This document shows positions 53,652-64,000 of a stretch of DNA of 64,000 nt, piece after piece. How positions within the stretch are numbered: position 1 is the stretch's first letter; the number at the start of each line of letters is the position of its first letter. The stretch is from positions 11,470,001-11,534,000 of the forward strand of contig OW051497.1 in assembly GCA_932521035.1 (NCBI GenBank), written 5' to 3'. The position numbers were made by a program, and so were the translations under genes. Source of the DNA: Oscheius dolichura. Lineage: Eukaryota; Nematoda; Chromadorea; Rhabditida; Rhabditidae. The notes below the pieces were generated by a model. It was not told the origin of the DNA. It did no database searches and saw only the letters and a list, made by a program, of their open reading frames with translations.

Positions 53652-55078
53652 CTGAAAAAGAAAACACTAAATGATTAAAACTCGGGAAAGGTGAAAGAGG
53701 CCGTATAAGAACTAGGAGATAACCGTCTGACCAGGCGCCACAGGGGGCACCACGGGACACAGTGATGGCTTCCACCGTGCAACTTGTTTCTACCCACTTC
53801 CGTACCGTAGAAGAGGATGGACATTAGAGGAAAAGCGTTGGCGACCCGGGCAGGTGAGGCAGCCTTTATGAAGGACTTGCTATCTCCTTTGTGCGCCGCC
53901 TTTCTCGTCCAAGTTCAAACCGATTCCCGGAACGGGATGCTAGCCGTGTGATGACGAGACCCGTTAGCTTGCCCCTTGCTTCTGACCGCAGATCCCGATT
54001 TGCCGTAGTGGAATTAAAGAAATTGGCATGCATATGAAGCACTAAAGAAATGTATGACATCGCTAGTCTCGTATCTTCGTTATAAACTCCGGGTACCAGT
54101 TATTCTGTTTTCAGCCAAGCTCACATCTGGCGCTTGTCAGCATGAATGACATTTAAAAGAAGGGACAACATTTTATAAGTTGTGGATATTAAAAACAAAT
54201 TTCTGCCTTGTCACGGAAATTCAATGTTATAAGTTGAATGACTCCTTTGGGGTCCTACAGTCTCCAGGAGTTGGCACTCTTTTTACTGACCTGCTCTTCT
54301 TATGCTTGAGAAGCTATTCAAATATTTTCATTCACCCACCCGGCTTTTTGAAAATCCCGGATCATTTCCTTCATATGGGCGTGTTCCGCATTCGATAAGG
54401 ATCTCGGCAGGTGCGAGATTTGGTGTTTTTATTTCTGGGATTATTCTCGAAAGTGTGAGTTTTCATATTGGATAAGCAGGCTGAGACAGGGAAGTTTACC
54501 AGGGGTCTATAAGAAATTCAACGATTCTCGTCCAATCGACGAAAAGAGGTATCCCATAGAGTGGCGGCTGCATCCTGCTGAGACGTGATGCTTTCCATTT
54601 CCCTCCCTTTAGTGGCCTTACTGTTAATCCTCCACGGAGACTATAATTTTGACAGGAGCTTTTACCCGCAAAGGAAGTGATAGCTGTTTGCTCAGATTAA
54701 CCCCTAAGTGACTATGAAAAACTTGTCGCACGGAAGTGTTTTGTCGCCAAAGGGCAAACATTCAAAAAACTAAGTAAACGAGACCTTCTTGGCGGTCAAA
54801 ACGTTTTCTTACTGTTGGAACACAACCGGATGGGTCAGGAAATGGATAATAATAGACCTTTTTGCAGCCCCCATTTGGGACAAGTGCTCCCCTGAAGAGA
54901 GAATACAGTGGACTCGTGCAATTGCTCTGAATTGCTGCTGATGTTGGCGTTTGAAGGGATCGGTTTCGCGCAAGAGAGTACAGACGCGAGGTGTTTTTCT
55001 CCACATATCGGCTTCTACACGAAGTGCAAATACGATCCCCCTATTTAGGGGGCTCGAGGTGCAAAGTGGACAGATTCG
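53652..55078. other. Divergent intergenic region
   Basis: About 1.4 kb between the starts of the ground-like gene (-) and a secreted protein gene (+). It probably has both promoters. Frames at 54.8-55.3 kb on the - strand are shadows of the secreted gene and its leader. Confidence 0.5.
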
Positions 55079-55659
55079 ATGTCTCTTCTTCTCCTTGCAG
55101 TACTTCCTCTGGCCCTTGCCTTCCCACCCGGCCCACCTGGGTTCGGCGGTCCCCCCGGAGGATTTCCAGGAGGGGCTATGGGTATCCCCCCTCCACCCAG
55201 GGAGCTCCCTCCCGGTTTCGAGCAAATCCTTCCGGCTGATGTTGTATCTCAATTGAAGGCTATTCACGAGAACGACAGCATGCCAGCTCAGGTAGCTTTA
55301 ATCTCTTGATATCCTGCAAAGAAGAAATTTTAGGAAAAGCACGAGAAGATCGATGCCATCATGGTTAATCTCCCTGATGATTTGGTTGAACGACTTCCCA
55401 AGCCACCTGGCTTCGATCGTCTGCCACAGGAAGTCAAGGATGCTTTGAAGGCTATCCACCGTGACAAGGTAGCAGACGTAACAAGGCTATCATAATTTTA
55501 CTTTAGAACATGAAGTGGAGCCAGCGTGTCGAGAAGCTGGGAGAGTACATCCGCTCCCTTCCCGAGGAGACCAGACGTCTTCTCCCTCCAATGGGTCCCC
55601 CTCCCCCCGGACCTCCTCCTCCTGGATTCGGGTTCCCCAGACGTACTCAATTTGCTTAA
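55079..55659 (+). CDS. Secreted protein with internal duplication
   Basis: Three exons (55079-55291, 55334-55468, 55507-55659), all phase 0, give 167 codons (166 residues). A signal peptide (MSLLLLAVLPLALA) leads into a Pro/Gly-rich part (PPGPPGFGGPPGGF). Two related units follow. The first runs from PPGFEQILPADVVSQLKAIH to LPDDLVERLPKP; the second from PPGFDRLPQEVKDALKAIH to LPEETRRLLPPM. Each has a charged helical middle. The protein ends in a Pro-rich tail. AATAAA lies at 55675. The unit resembles repeats in secreted nematode proteins, but I cannot name the family. An extracellular or cuticle-related place is likely from the signal peptide and context only. Confidence 0.85.
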
Positions 55660-56340
55660 TTTATTAAGGGTATTAATAAATCGGTTGCACTACTGTCTCC
55701 CCTCTTATTCTTGTGTGTTAATCCGACGACAGACATAGGTCACATTTGAAGTGATGTTGCCGATGTGCTTCGGCGCGTCTCAAACAACTCTTAAACCAAT
55801 TTTCGTGGGGAATATGACTTTGTTAAACGAACGTATCATCTCCAAGCAGCGGCATTCGGAGTCCTTCTCTCATTTTGACAAGATCTCTTGTTGTGGCTTC
55901 CTTCTTTTCTACAAAGAGGCCGCCAAAGTGCCATTTTGAGTTAAGATAAGTCACTAAAGGGACCAGCAATAATTGAGAACTTCCTCGTTTAAGGAAGCTT
56001 CTCTGATTTCAGACAAACAAAAGATCACAATACTTTCTCTAAGCTGCTCATGATGTCTTCCTAAAACGGCCCTTGCTTATGACTGCCGTAGATGGCGTTT
56101 TTTCGTGGCTAATGCAAATCACGAGCTCAGACACTGCTCATTTTTTCTCTCATCTAAACAGCAATCACTACGTTTTCCTCCTTTTCATCGTGTTCCTTTT
56201 CTAGGGAACATGAGATTGAACCATTGATTAGCGAAAAATATTTATCGCACAGGTATTAATAACCTCGGGCAACCATGATTGACTTCCACTCTTGTTCAGT
56301 TTTTTGTTGTAGGATTAGATAACAGAATATAAATAGTAAG
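55660..56340. other. Intergenic region before the duplicated segment
   Basis: It contains the 3' UTR of the secreted protein gene and AT-rich DNA. No exon was seen. The duplicated segment begins at 56341. Confidence 0.5.
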
Positions 56341-57620
56341 CTGAACTCGCCCACCGGGGACAATAATAGACTTCTCGCGTAGTAAAAGAGAGCACCCTCG
56401 GGACACAATCCGCGAGAGGCTCAGCACATTGAACGGCATCTTGAGGACACTCCCGGGTCTTGCTGGAGACACCCACACGCTTTAGGTTCTCGTATTTTCC
56501 CCTTCAACAATTTCGTTTTGAGTCAAGAGCCTTCGTGGCCTTTCTCCTTTTAATTATTTCGTTTCCTCTTCCCGTTGCTTATGAGCGAAATGAAGCTCTC
56601 GGTCCCCTTTATCTCATACGCAGTGCACCGAACATAGATGAAAATAATAGAAAATGGGCAAGATCTGTGTGGGACCTCCAGGGTCATGCACACGATTTTT
56701 CAATAGCTGGTGCGTATTTTTTACACTTGTCATTGTTACTAAGATTCATACAAATTGCTCCCACGCTAAAAGGCGCAAGAAGGTTCACGTCTAGAGTTCA
56801 AACATCTTAATTTCCCTCTCCGACTCGAAAAACTGATACCCTTCACCACGCGGGAGGCTTAGAAAGGATAAGTGTTTTCTACAAGTTTTTGGAATCAGCC
56901 CGCTTTTCCTATTCCTCATGCAATTTATTCCGTTTTATGGCGTAATTACATAAAATGACGTCCCCCATCTTCTTCCACCCCGGGGGTCATCAATGAATCA
57001 TAAAGATCAGCTGCCAGATGACATTGGAAACTTTTTAATAATTTTATAGTCTTTGCCCAGTCTCTTCTCCTGCCTAATGCCATCCGGCTATTCGCCCTTA
57101 ATCCGTACATTTTGACCCCCAGCTGCCTTAGCTTGCAGACATTTTTGCATGGGAAACCTAATCTTTTGACTTTTTCGATGGCTTCTACCCGCCCCTTCTA
57201 AGTATCTCCCATGTTATTATGCTCTGTTTTCTGTTTCAGAAGATGTCTTCTTCGTTGTTGTTTTCGGCAGCTCACGATGATACTTTTCACGATCTACTGC
57301 CTATGGTAAGTGGCACTACAAGCTGATCATCGTTTTCTAAGCACCACTAAGATTATATTCGTACTGTTTACTTTTATGTAACCGCTATCAGAACAACGCT
57401 AAAGATCCCTCTGATTTTTGCTCTAATCTTCTGACACTCTCGGTTTAGTCCTCCCGCGATGCTCGACTATCTTTGGCCTACATGGTGGCGGCCGCGGCCA
57501 TCGTACTGCTATTAGTGGCTCTTATCGGTATCTTCCTCCTGGCCCTTATTCGCTCGAGGACGCGAAAGAAGCTCTACGATGTGGAAGCCGTGACCGAGAC
57601 TTCCCACATATCAACCACCA
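56341..57620. repeat. Duplicated segment, copy A
   Basis: From CTGAACTCGCCCACCGGGG onward this stretch matches the end of the window (62987-64000) almost base for base. Copy A has about 172 bases near 56695-56866, about 80 bases near 57040-57120 and two bases near 57225 that copy B lacks. I noticed only a few single-base differences (for example in GAAGCTCTCGG and CAAGCTGATC). The segment carries an open frame with a hydrophobic start but no ATG (around 56515-56690) and the one-pass membrane gene at 57243. Confidence 0.95.
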
Positions 57621-57661
57621 ATAGTGTAGCGTACGACAGCATCCTCACCAATTTTTCCTAA
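57243..57661 (+). CDS. Small one-pass membrane protein, copy A
   Basis: Two exons (57243-57305, 57449-57661) give 92 codons (91 residues). The short N-terminus (MSSSLLFSAAHDDTFHDLLP) is polar and lacks a signal peptide. One strong membrane helix follows (LAYMVAAAAIVLLLVALIG, then IFLLALI), next a basic anchor RSRTRKK and a Tyr- and Ser/Thr-containing tail (LYDVEAVTETSH...). It is most likely a type III protein with its tail in the cytosol, by the positive-inside rule. The ATG follows a TTTCTGTTTCAG acceptor by three bases, suggesting a trans-spliced leader or an upstream exon. AATAAA lies at 57724. Family unknown; a nearly identical copy starts at 63624. Confidence 0.8.
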
Positions 57662-59488
57662 TCATATACAAAATACGTATTTCCTGCTACGGGTCTTCCC
57701 AAAAACATACGGATTCAGCATGTAATAAAGTTTATATTTATTTCTCTATTTAAACGTTAATGGAAAAGCGCGGCCGGGGGAAGAAGGATTGAAGGGAGGA
57801 AGAAGGAAGAAAGACAGCCTGTAAAACATTGCTTAATCGTAAATAATGGTTGGTCACTGTGTAGTTGATATTATTGTAGCTTATGGTTGGGTGATACTGT
57901 ACTACCATTTAAATAAATGTCGGGAGTTTGATACTTCGTGACTTCAGGCTTACAATGGATGAACTTATCACTGATTTCTAGTTTACTATGAAACCATGGA
58001 TAAGCCAGAAACCTTAGCGGGATTGCTCAAATAACTCTATTGGGAAAATCAGCCATCACCAGAAGAAGAAAGGTGCACTTCTACCAACAAATCGCGAAAG
58101 CTATGGTTCTCCGTTCACATATTTTCAAGTTATCTTTGTTTCTTTGTTATTTTCCCGCGCATGATAAAAGCGTGATAGTTTAGTATGAAATAGAACCTGT
58201 AGCTCACTGCTTTTCTCATTCTTTACTGGAATATTTGAAGTAGGTTCAAATGGTCGACAGCATCATTAAAAACAACAAAAGTGTAATCATACGTAACAGA
58301 ATTTGCTTGGCTTTTGGACAGAACTGACCACAATCGGGAAAATTGGGTGTTACAAAAAGGGTTAATGACGGACGAAAGTCTAGCGGCTAGTTAAAGGAAC
58401 TGACAGGACCACTGCCCCCACGCCGAGGTTCCTAATATTTCAAAAATGGTTAAAATGGCTTATGAGGAGAGCCTATATTGCCTCGATTTGAAAAATTGAC
58501 CCGTTTCCTCTTTACATTTTCATTTCTCGTGCTTCCATTTCTTGACAATTTGAAAGGATCTTATGACTGTTGGATGACAACTGAAATCTTGAAAGCGTCT
58601 TGCTCAGCGACCCCCTTACTGTTTACGTAGAAGCTGACTATTTTGGTACCCACCTACCTTCGAGACCGACGCGAGAATCATCATTCTGGCCTCATTTCCT
58701 GTGCTTTATCCTCGCAGAGGGATTCGTTTAAAATATACTTTAAAACGGCTGTATTGATGATACTATATCTTTTTAATAGTATTATGATGTCATCTTTTTT
58801 ACAGTACGTAATTTAAAAATGGTTGACTCTCAAAAAAGTTCCTAGAAAATTGCTAGCAGAAAAGAATGTGACATTTGATGCGAGAAAAAAAATGACTTAG
58901 ATAATACTTACAACTGTGTGTTGGAAGCATACGGTTAAAGGAAGCCTGAGGGCCCCCTTGATTTTGCCTGATTGAGCGCAGTGGTCCCGCAGCGACTGCG
59001 CTCACTCATTCTATTTTGTCGCAATACTTTTCACAGAAAAGGGGGAAAAAAGAAAAGGGCTGAAACCTAGCTCATTCGATTCAGTTTCTGACGCTGATTC
59101 TGGTGACACCACTCGTTTTTTATGAAAAGGTTAATTTCGCTGTCCCGTTTTCCTCTGCTACAGTAACCCGTCCGAGCCCCTCAGGGTTCCTTTAATACAA
59201 CCTCCAAAATTGCAAAAAAACCTTACCTGTTCCTTTCCTCACCCTTTCTCTCCTCTTCCTCCTCACCCCTTCTCACCATTTCAAGCTTAAAGGCATGCTA
59301 CAATTGCCTTTTGCGAGGGTCCTACTCGCCATCGCTAAAAGGAAGACTCTCGGCCAGCTTGCCGACAAGGCTGTTGTATTCGTAGCAAGTGTTTATCTGT
59401 TAGCATGCATGTTTTTGTCCACCAGACAGTTAGTTTTTCTAGATCGAAAACTATAATATAAGCAAATTATAGGACCATTTATAAAGCA
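57662..59488. other. Intergenic region
   Basis: About 1.8 kb with no open frame of note on either strand. It holds the 3' UTR of the one-pass gene and the presumed promoter of the gene at 59489. Confidence 0.55.
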
Positions 59489-60273
59489 ATGAGTTGTGAT
59501 ACTTCCCCGCTATTGTCCGTGGATGCCAGCCTTGCTATTGAAACTACATGTATGATCAGCCCGCTTTTTACAGTCTCCCCAAGTGAAATCATCATCTCAC
59601 GCAATCGAGAAAAGGTAGTAAAACGCTATTTTAAAAATCATTCATAATTCTAGTACGCCCAGCACTTTTCTTACCCCTGGATTATCTTCGCGGGATTGAG
59701 CGGGTTCTTTTTGTTAATTCCTACATATCTATGGCAATCTTTCAGCGGAAAAGTTGGTAAGTCAACAATGTGAAAGGGGGTTTATCTTTTGATGATGATA
59801 AGATGACTAGAGCAAGATTGTCTCATAAAAAACATTTTTCAGGACCCTTATTTGTTACATTGGACATCGGGGAGGAACTCAAGAACTGCAATGAGGAGGA
59901 AAGAATTAATGTGCTAAATCCGCTGGTGAATGACTTATCGATCAAAATTGAGGAAAACGTGGAAAATAATTCCCACAGGAGGTGAGCTTTTATGTACAAC
60001 TTGTTGAACAAAAGTTAAAATTACGGTAGCAGCAAAACATGAAGCTCACATACTTTTTCTAACAACGAAAATCCAATATTCAGATTTGCGACGCCGTATC
60101 TAAACAATCTGAACTTGAAGTACTTGGTTCGCGGGATAGTAAAATGCAGGGACCTTTCAAAAGAGGAGATGGGAACAGCCGAGCTTTTACCCCCACCATT
60201 GGAAACGGTAAACAAGGAGATATATGAAGAGCAAACTGTGGACGCGTCGTTGACCGATGAACAGAGAGAATGA
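59489..60273 (+). CDS. One-pass membrane protein, family unknown
   Basis: Four exons (59489-59614, 59654-59756, 59843-59981, 60084-60273) stay in phase and give 186 codons (185 residues). A polar N-terminal region of about 45 residues has no signal peptide. A single membrane segment (WIIFAGLSGFFLLIPTYLW) follows, then a hydrophilic, mostly acidic C-terminal part (EELKNCNEEERINVLN, SIKIEENVENNS, TDEQRE). The protein is probably membrane-anchored with a helical cytosolic or lumenal tail. An AATAAA occurs at 60390. I know of no family with these features. Confidence 0.7.
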
Positions 60274-61212
60274 GCAAAGTCTTAGAGAAGATCGACAGGA
60301 CGAAACGATATGATGAAACTGTTTAATTTTCTGATATTTCTGTAAATGTTTCTTTTTAAAATTAGTTGGAGATATGATTAGCATGGTGAAATAAAATGGT
60401 TTTAAACAATTTAACAAAAGCTTGAAGCCGAATACTTTAGTAAAATATGGTATCAAAAGAAAGAGGCTTTGAATTTAATTAAGATAAGAAAGTAAATCTA
60501 CTCCTATTAACGCAAGAGTTCATAAAGAAAGTGAGTGATTGGCACGAGAGAGAAGAAACAAATCGTACTACTGAAAAGTTGTGTGAGAGATTGAGAAGTC
60601 CGAGCGCAATGTGTAAGCAGAAAGCGATGACTGTGCGGGCTCAGGCCAGAATGAAAAACATAGCACGTATTTTTAATGGTTCCTAGAAGAACAAATACAG
60701 AAAAAAAAACTATTTCGATCTCATGACTGACCCATCTCTCCGAAACAAATAGAATTTTAACACAATCTCGCGTTTCTCGCCAAGATTATCCTTCTCTTGC
60801 TGGGGCCGCCGACACAAACCGAATGAGCTAATGTAACTTGTAACTAGAATCATTTAAATCTACTCCCGTTTTTTGAACCCTGTAGAGATCCCTTTTATTT
60901 AAAGAGCTATGGCCCGTTCGTGGCGGGACCTCCGGCAGCTGTACTTTTCCGTAGAAACGAGATGGAGAGGGACGAGGGTGGAAGGGACCGGACGGAGATA
61001 AGGGGAAGGGCGGAAAGGACTGGACGGGGAGAGGGGCGGAAGGAGCTTCCAAGAGCGAGGTAAAACTACAGTTGGTGCAGCCAACGTCCAGCCGAAGATC
61101 CCCCGTAGGGGGTCGAAACGGGTGGTTGTGTCTTAAAGTTGGAAAATCTACCTGTAAAAACAACAAGATGCAAATGAAAGTATTTTATTACTATGATTTA
61201 AAAGGAAAGAGG
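60274..61212. other. Convergent intergenic region with G-rich tract
   Basis: It separates the 3' ends of a + gene and a - gene. The reverse of AATAAA (61184-61189) is the poly(A) signal of the F-box gene. Bases of about 60955-61060 on the + strand are almost pure purine with several runs of three or four G. No exon was supported. Confidence 0.5.
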
Positions 61213-62687
61213 TCATAAAAACATAGATCTCATTGATGAATTCTCAAGGAGGCGTATGTACTCGTTGTATTGTACGCTAGGATCTTTGCGCACTGATGAG
61301 AAAAGGTCAACAAAAGCAAGAGATGCAAATGTCAAAAATTCTTTCCACGTATCAACGGATTGAATATCGAAACAATTTCCAAACGCAACTGACATAATTA
61401 GGAATTTTCTAGTAGTGGTAGGAAAGAATAAATAGTAGAAGTATTCTTTTTCCTCGTTGTAATGAGAGCGACCATATACATCTGAATTTAGTTTAAACTT
61501 AAAGTACTGATACTCCAAATGAGAGAATATTGATAATGTGTCAATATCTCCAAGGTAATCATAAAATGGTTTTGTAATAAATGAAACGGAATAGTTCCGT
61601 TCACTAGGTCTCATTCCAAAACGAAATGGTTGCGTACGGTAACCTATGGACAACAGTCTCTAATTAAATGAAATTATCTGAAATGAATGCAATACGTACC
61701 TTAAAAAATGCCAAAAACGCCGATAGTACGATATCGCAATTTGTGGACGTGGTACGTTCATATCCTAACCAGACAGCTACATGAACACCATCTAATAGTT
61801 GGCCGAAATGATTCAGATAAAACAAAACACCGCTTGGACACTGAGAAACATAGGTTAAACTACGCTGAAAGGAGATGAATTATAGAAGCGAAGATGCAAT
61901 TGGGCAGTTTTCCTGACACAGGAACCTTTGCTAAATTAAATTTTGAAGATGTGTGTTCAGCCCTGTTTATATACAAAATACTTTGTCTTTTTTAAATAAA
62001 TAAAACCTACTAGCTTCTTGGTGTAATCCAAATAAAGGTTGGAATTATATTGGATTATTTCGTCTTTAAAGCAGTACAAATGATTACGGGAGTGTTGAGG
62101 TTTTAAAACATCATAGACAGCTAGAAAATGTTTGGGGTCTGTAGACAAAGAGTAACAGTTTACGCTATGCGCTTTAAATACAGAGAGGAGGGTGTTTAAG
62201 TCTTTCTCTTGGTAAACCTAAAAGAATGTCTATTATAGCATTTTGCTCAGCTGATACTTACCTCAATAACAATAACAACACTTTCTATTATAAAGAATTG
62301 TAGGTGAAACAATCTAATCATTTCGGATAGTTTCTCCTTGAAATCGTCAGAGCGACAAACAACCCGGTGGCGCTTATAAGGTGGATGTAATAATTCCAAA
62401 CAAATCTGAAAGCAAGGTTTAATTATAAGATGCTTTTATCGGGCAACAAACTGCAGTTGAAAAGATCCATAAATTCATGCGCATGGAAAATAGATTCACT
62501 CTTTTTTCAGAATAAATCGTGATATGTTTGGCATTCTCGTCAATGAAGTGCTTCAACAATTTGCATGATCTGTATATTTTTGGAAACGTAACATTGTTTA
62601 ACTGAAAATAAAGGTAGAAATGCAACAAAGTGTGCAAACCTTTTTGATAGCTTTAAGCCACAATTCTCTGGGAAGTAGTAAAAACAT
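61213..62687 (-). CDS. F-box protein
   Basis: Six exons (62687-62640, 62601-62452, 62405-62262, 62217-62011, 61864-61700, 61659-61213), every intron in phase 0, give 387 codons (386 residues). The N-terminus, MFLLLPRELWLKAIKK followed by LNNVTFPKIYRSCKLLKHFI, fits the F-box consensus (LPxELxxxI ... CKxL). The remaining 340 residues have no recognised domain and are rich in Tyr, Phe and Leu, as in the fast-evolving substrate-binding halves of nematode F-box proteins. Family knowledge: the F-box binds Skp1 in SCF ubiquitin ligases and the C-terminal part selects targets. The ATG follows a TTACAG acceptor by two bases, suggesting trans-splicing. The target is unknown. Confidence 0.75.
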
Positions 62688-62986
62688 TTACTGTAATTTA
62701 GACAAAGGATTTGCGTACTTCGGTGACAATACAACCCTAACCTTCCACAAAATAGAAAAACAGCAAACCAACGATTTAGACTTTAATCCAAGATAGGATT
62801 GTTTAATATGGATTGCTGAATTGGAAAGCGAAGTACGCAAATCACTTGTCTAAATGACAGTAACCAAAAATATAAAAATGTCTGCTGGCCTCATTTTGTA
62901 GAGGAAACTCCACTGATCAACTTGCACGAAATGACTTCATGACAGTCTTAGAATAAGGAGAAGCTGAGTAAGCTACAAGAAAGCAG

Positions 62987-64000
62987 TCTGAACTCGCCCA
63001 CCGGGGACAATAATAGACTTCTCGCGTAGTAAAAGAGAGCACCCTCGGGACACAATCCGCGAGAGGCTCAGCACATTGAACGGCATCTTGAGGACACTCC
63101 CGGGTCTTGCTGGAGACACCCACACGCTTTAGGTTCTCGTATTTTCCCCTTCAACAATTTCGTTTTGAGTCAAGAGCCTTCGTGGCCTTTCTCCTTTTAA
63201 TTATTTCGTTTCCTCTTCCCGTTGCTTATGAGCGAAATGAAGCTCCCGGTCCCCTTTATCTCATACGCAGTGCACCGAACATAGATGAAAATAATAGAAA
63301 ATGGGCAAGATCTGTGTGGGACCTCCAGGGTCTTAAGTGTTTTCTACAAGTTTTTGGAATCAGCCCGCCATTGTATTCCTCATGCAATTTATTCCGTTTT
63401 ATGGCGTAATTACATAAAATGACGTCCCCCATCTTCTTCCACCCCGGGGGTCATCAATGAATCATAAAGATCAGCTGCCAGATGACATTGGAAACTTTTT
63501 AATAGCTGCCTTAGCTTGCAGACATTTTTGCATGGGAAACCTAATCTTTTGACTTTTTCGATGGCTTCTACCCGCCCCTTCTAAGTATCTCCCATGTTAT
63601 TATGCTGTTTTCTGTTTCAGAAGATGTCTTCTTCGTTGTTGTTTTCGGCAGCTCACGATGATACTTTTCACGATCTACTGCCTATGGTAAGTGGCACTAC
63701 AAGGTGATCATCGTTTTCTAAGCACCACTAAGATTATATTCGTACTGTTTACTTTTATGTAACCGCTATCAGAACAACGCTAAAGATCCCTCTGATTTTT
63801 GCTCTAATCTTCTGACACTCTCGGTTTAGTCCTCCCGCGATGCTCGACTATCTTTGGCCTACATGGTGGCGGCCGCGGCCATCGTACTGCTATTAGTGGC
63901 TCTTATCGGTATCTTCCTCCTGGCCCTTATTCGCTCGAGGACGCGAAAGAAGCTCTACGATGTGGAAGCCGTGACCGAGACTTCCCACATATCAACCACC
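62987..64000. repeat. Duplicated segment, copy B (runs off the window)
   Basis: This is the second copy of the segment at 56341-57620, in the same direction and about 6.6 kb away. It lacks about 172 bases after GACCTCCAGGGTC, about 80 bases after TTTTTAATA and a CT pair before TGTTTTCTG. The right-hand limit is outside the window. The three gaps are clean. Confidence 0.95.
63624..64000 (+). CDS. Small one-pass membrane protein, copy B (partial)
   Basis: Copy of the gene at 57243: first exon 63624-63686, second exon from 63830 to the window edge. The visible coding bases appear identical to copy A, including the whole membrane helix and the RSRTRKK anchor. The intron has one substitution (CAAGGTGATC for CAAGCTGATC). 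The acceptor before the ATG is kept. Coding identity with differences only in non-coding DNA suggests a recent duplication, or selection on both copies. Confidence 0.8.

Noticed and set aside
60828-61166. 112-codon - strand frame rich in Pro and Ser
   Set aside because: It is a by-product of the polypurine tract on the other strand, with no supporting signals.

Overview
The window reads as nuclear DNA of a nematode. Coding exons are broken by many very short introns (about 30 to 50 bases, GT...TTTTAG or TTTCAG). The families include a Caenorhabditis-type cuticle collagen, a ground-like (Hedgehog-related) protein, a class V myosin, HEATR5, SAYSD1, PLEKHD1, an adducin-type protein, a two-pore potassium channel and a receptor tyrosine kinase. 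All gene models below were made by eye from open frames, splice signals and phase agreement. No similarity search was possible, so family names rest on recognised motifs.

Layout. Bases 1-297 may hold the 3' end of a truncated gene, followed by about 3.5 kb with no gene seen. At 3.8-6.1 kb (+) lies a coiled-coil protein with a cysteine cluster at its N-terminus. At 7.6-11.5 kb (+) lies a complete receptor tyrosine kinase of 991 residues whose ectodomain looks like von Willebrand A (vWA) folds. It converges on a cuticle collagen (-, 11.7-12.8 kb). From 13.9 to 15.9 kb there are three small lineage-specific genes. From 16.06 to 24.19 kb (-) runs HEATR5, an AP-1/clathrin sorting factor. At 25.2-25.7 kb (-) is SAYSD1, arranged like the downstream cistron of an operon. 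At 27.5-28.6 kb (+) is a short, head-only adducin relative, and at 28.7-29.2 kb (-) a Ly6/three-finger GPI-type protein. From 31.3 to 39.2 kb (-) runs a class V myosin with six IQ motifs and a DIL cargo-binding tail.

From 41.99 to 48.53 kb (+) runs the most striking gene. It is a K2P channel of about 378 residues fused in frame to a tail of about 1,330 residues filled with TQT, GIQ, CQT and VQT motifs, which resemble binding sites for dynein light chain LC8. All 31 exons keep phase and sum to 1,708 codons. It converges on PLEKHD1 (PH domain plus coiled coil, -, 48.9-50.8 kb). From 51.9 to 62.7 kb follow a one-pass membrane protein, a ground-like protein (-), a secreted protein with an internal duplication, two more one-pass membrane proteins and an F-box protein (-).

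A segment of about 1.0-1.3 kb carrying one of the one-pass genes occurs twice, at 56.34-57.62 kb and from 62.99 kb to the window end, nearly identical except for clean deletions in the second copy. Several products concern trafficking (myosin V, HEATR5, possibly the LC8-like K2P tail, SAYSD1 at the ER translocon), but no operon or pathway unites them apart from the possible SAYSD1 operon.
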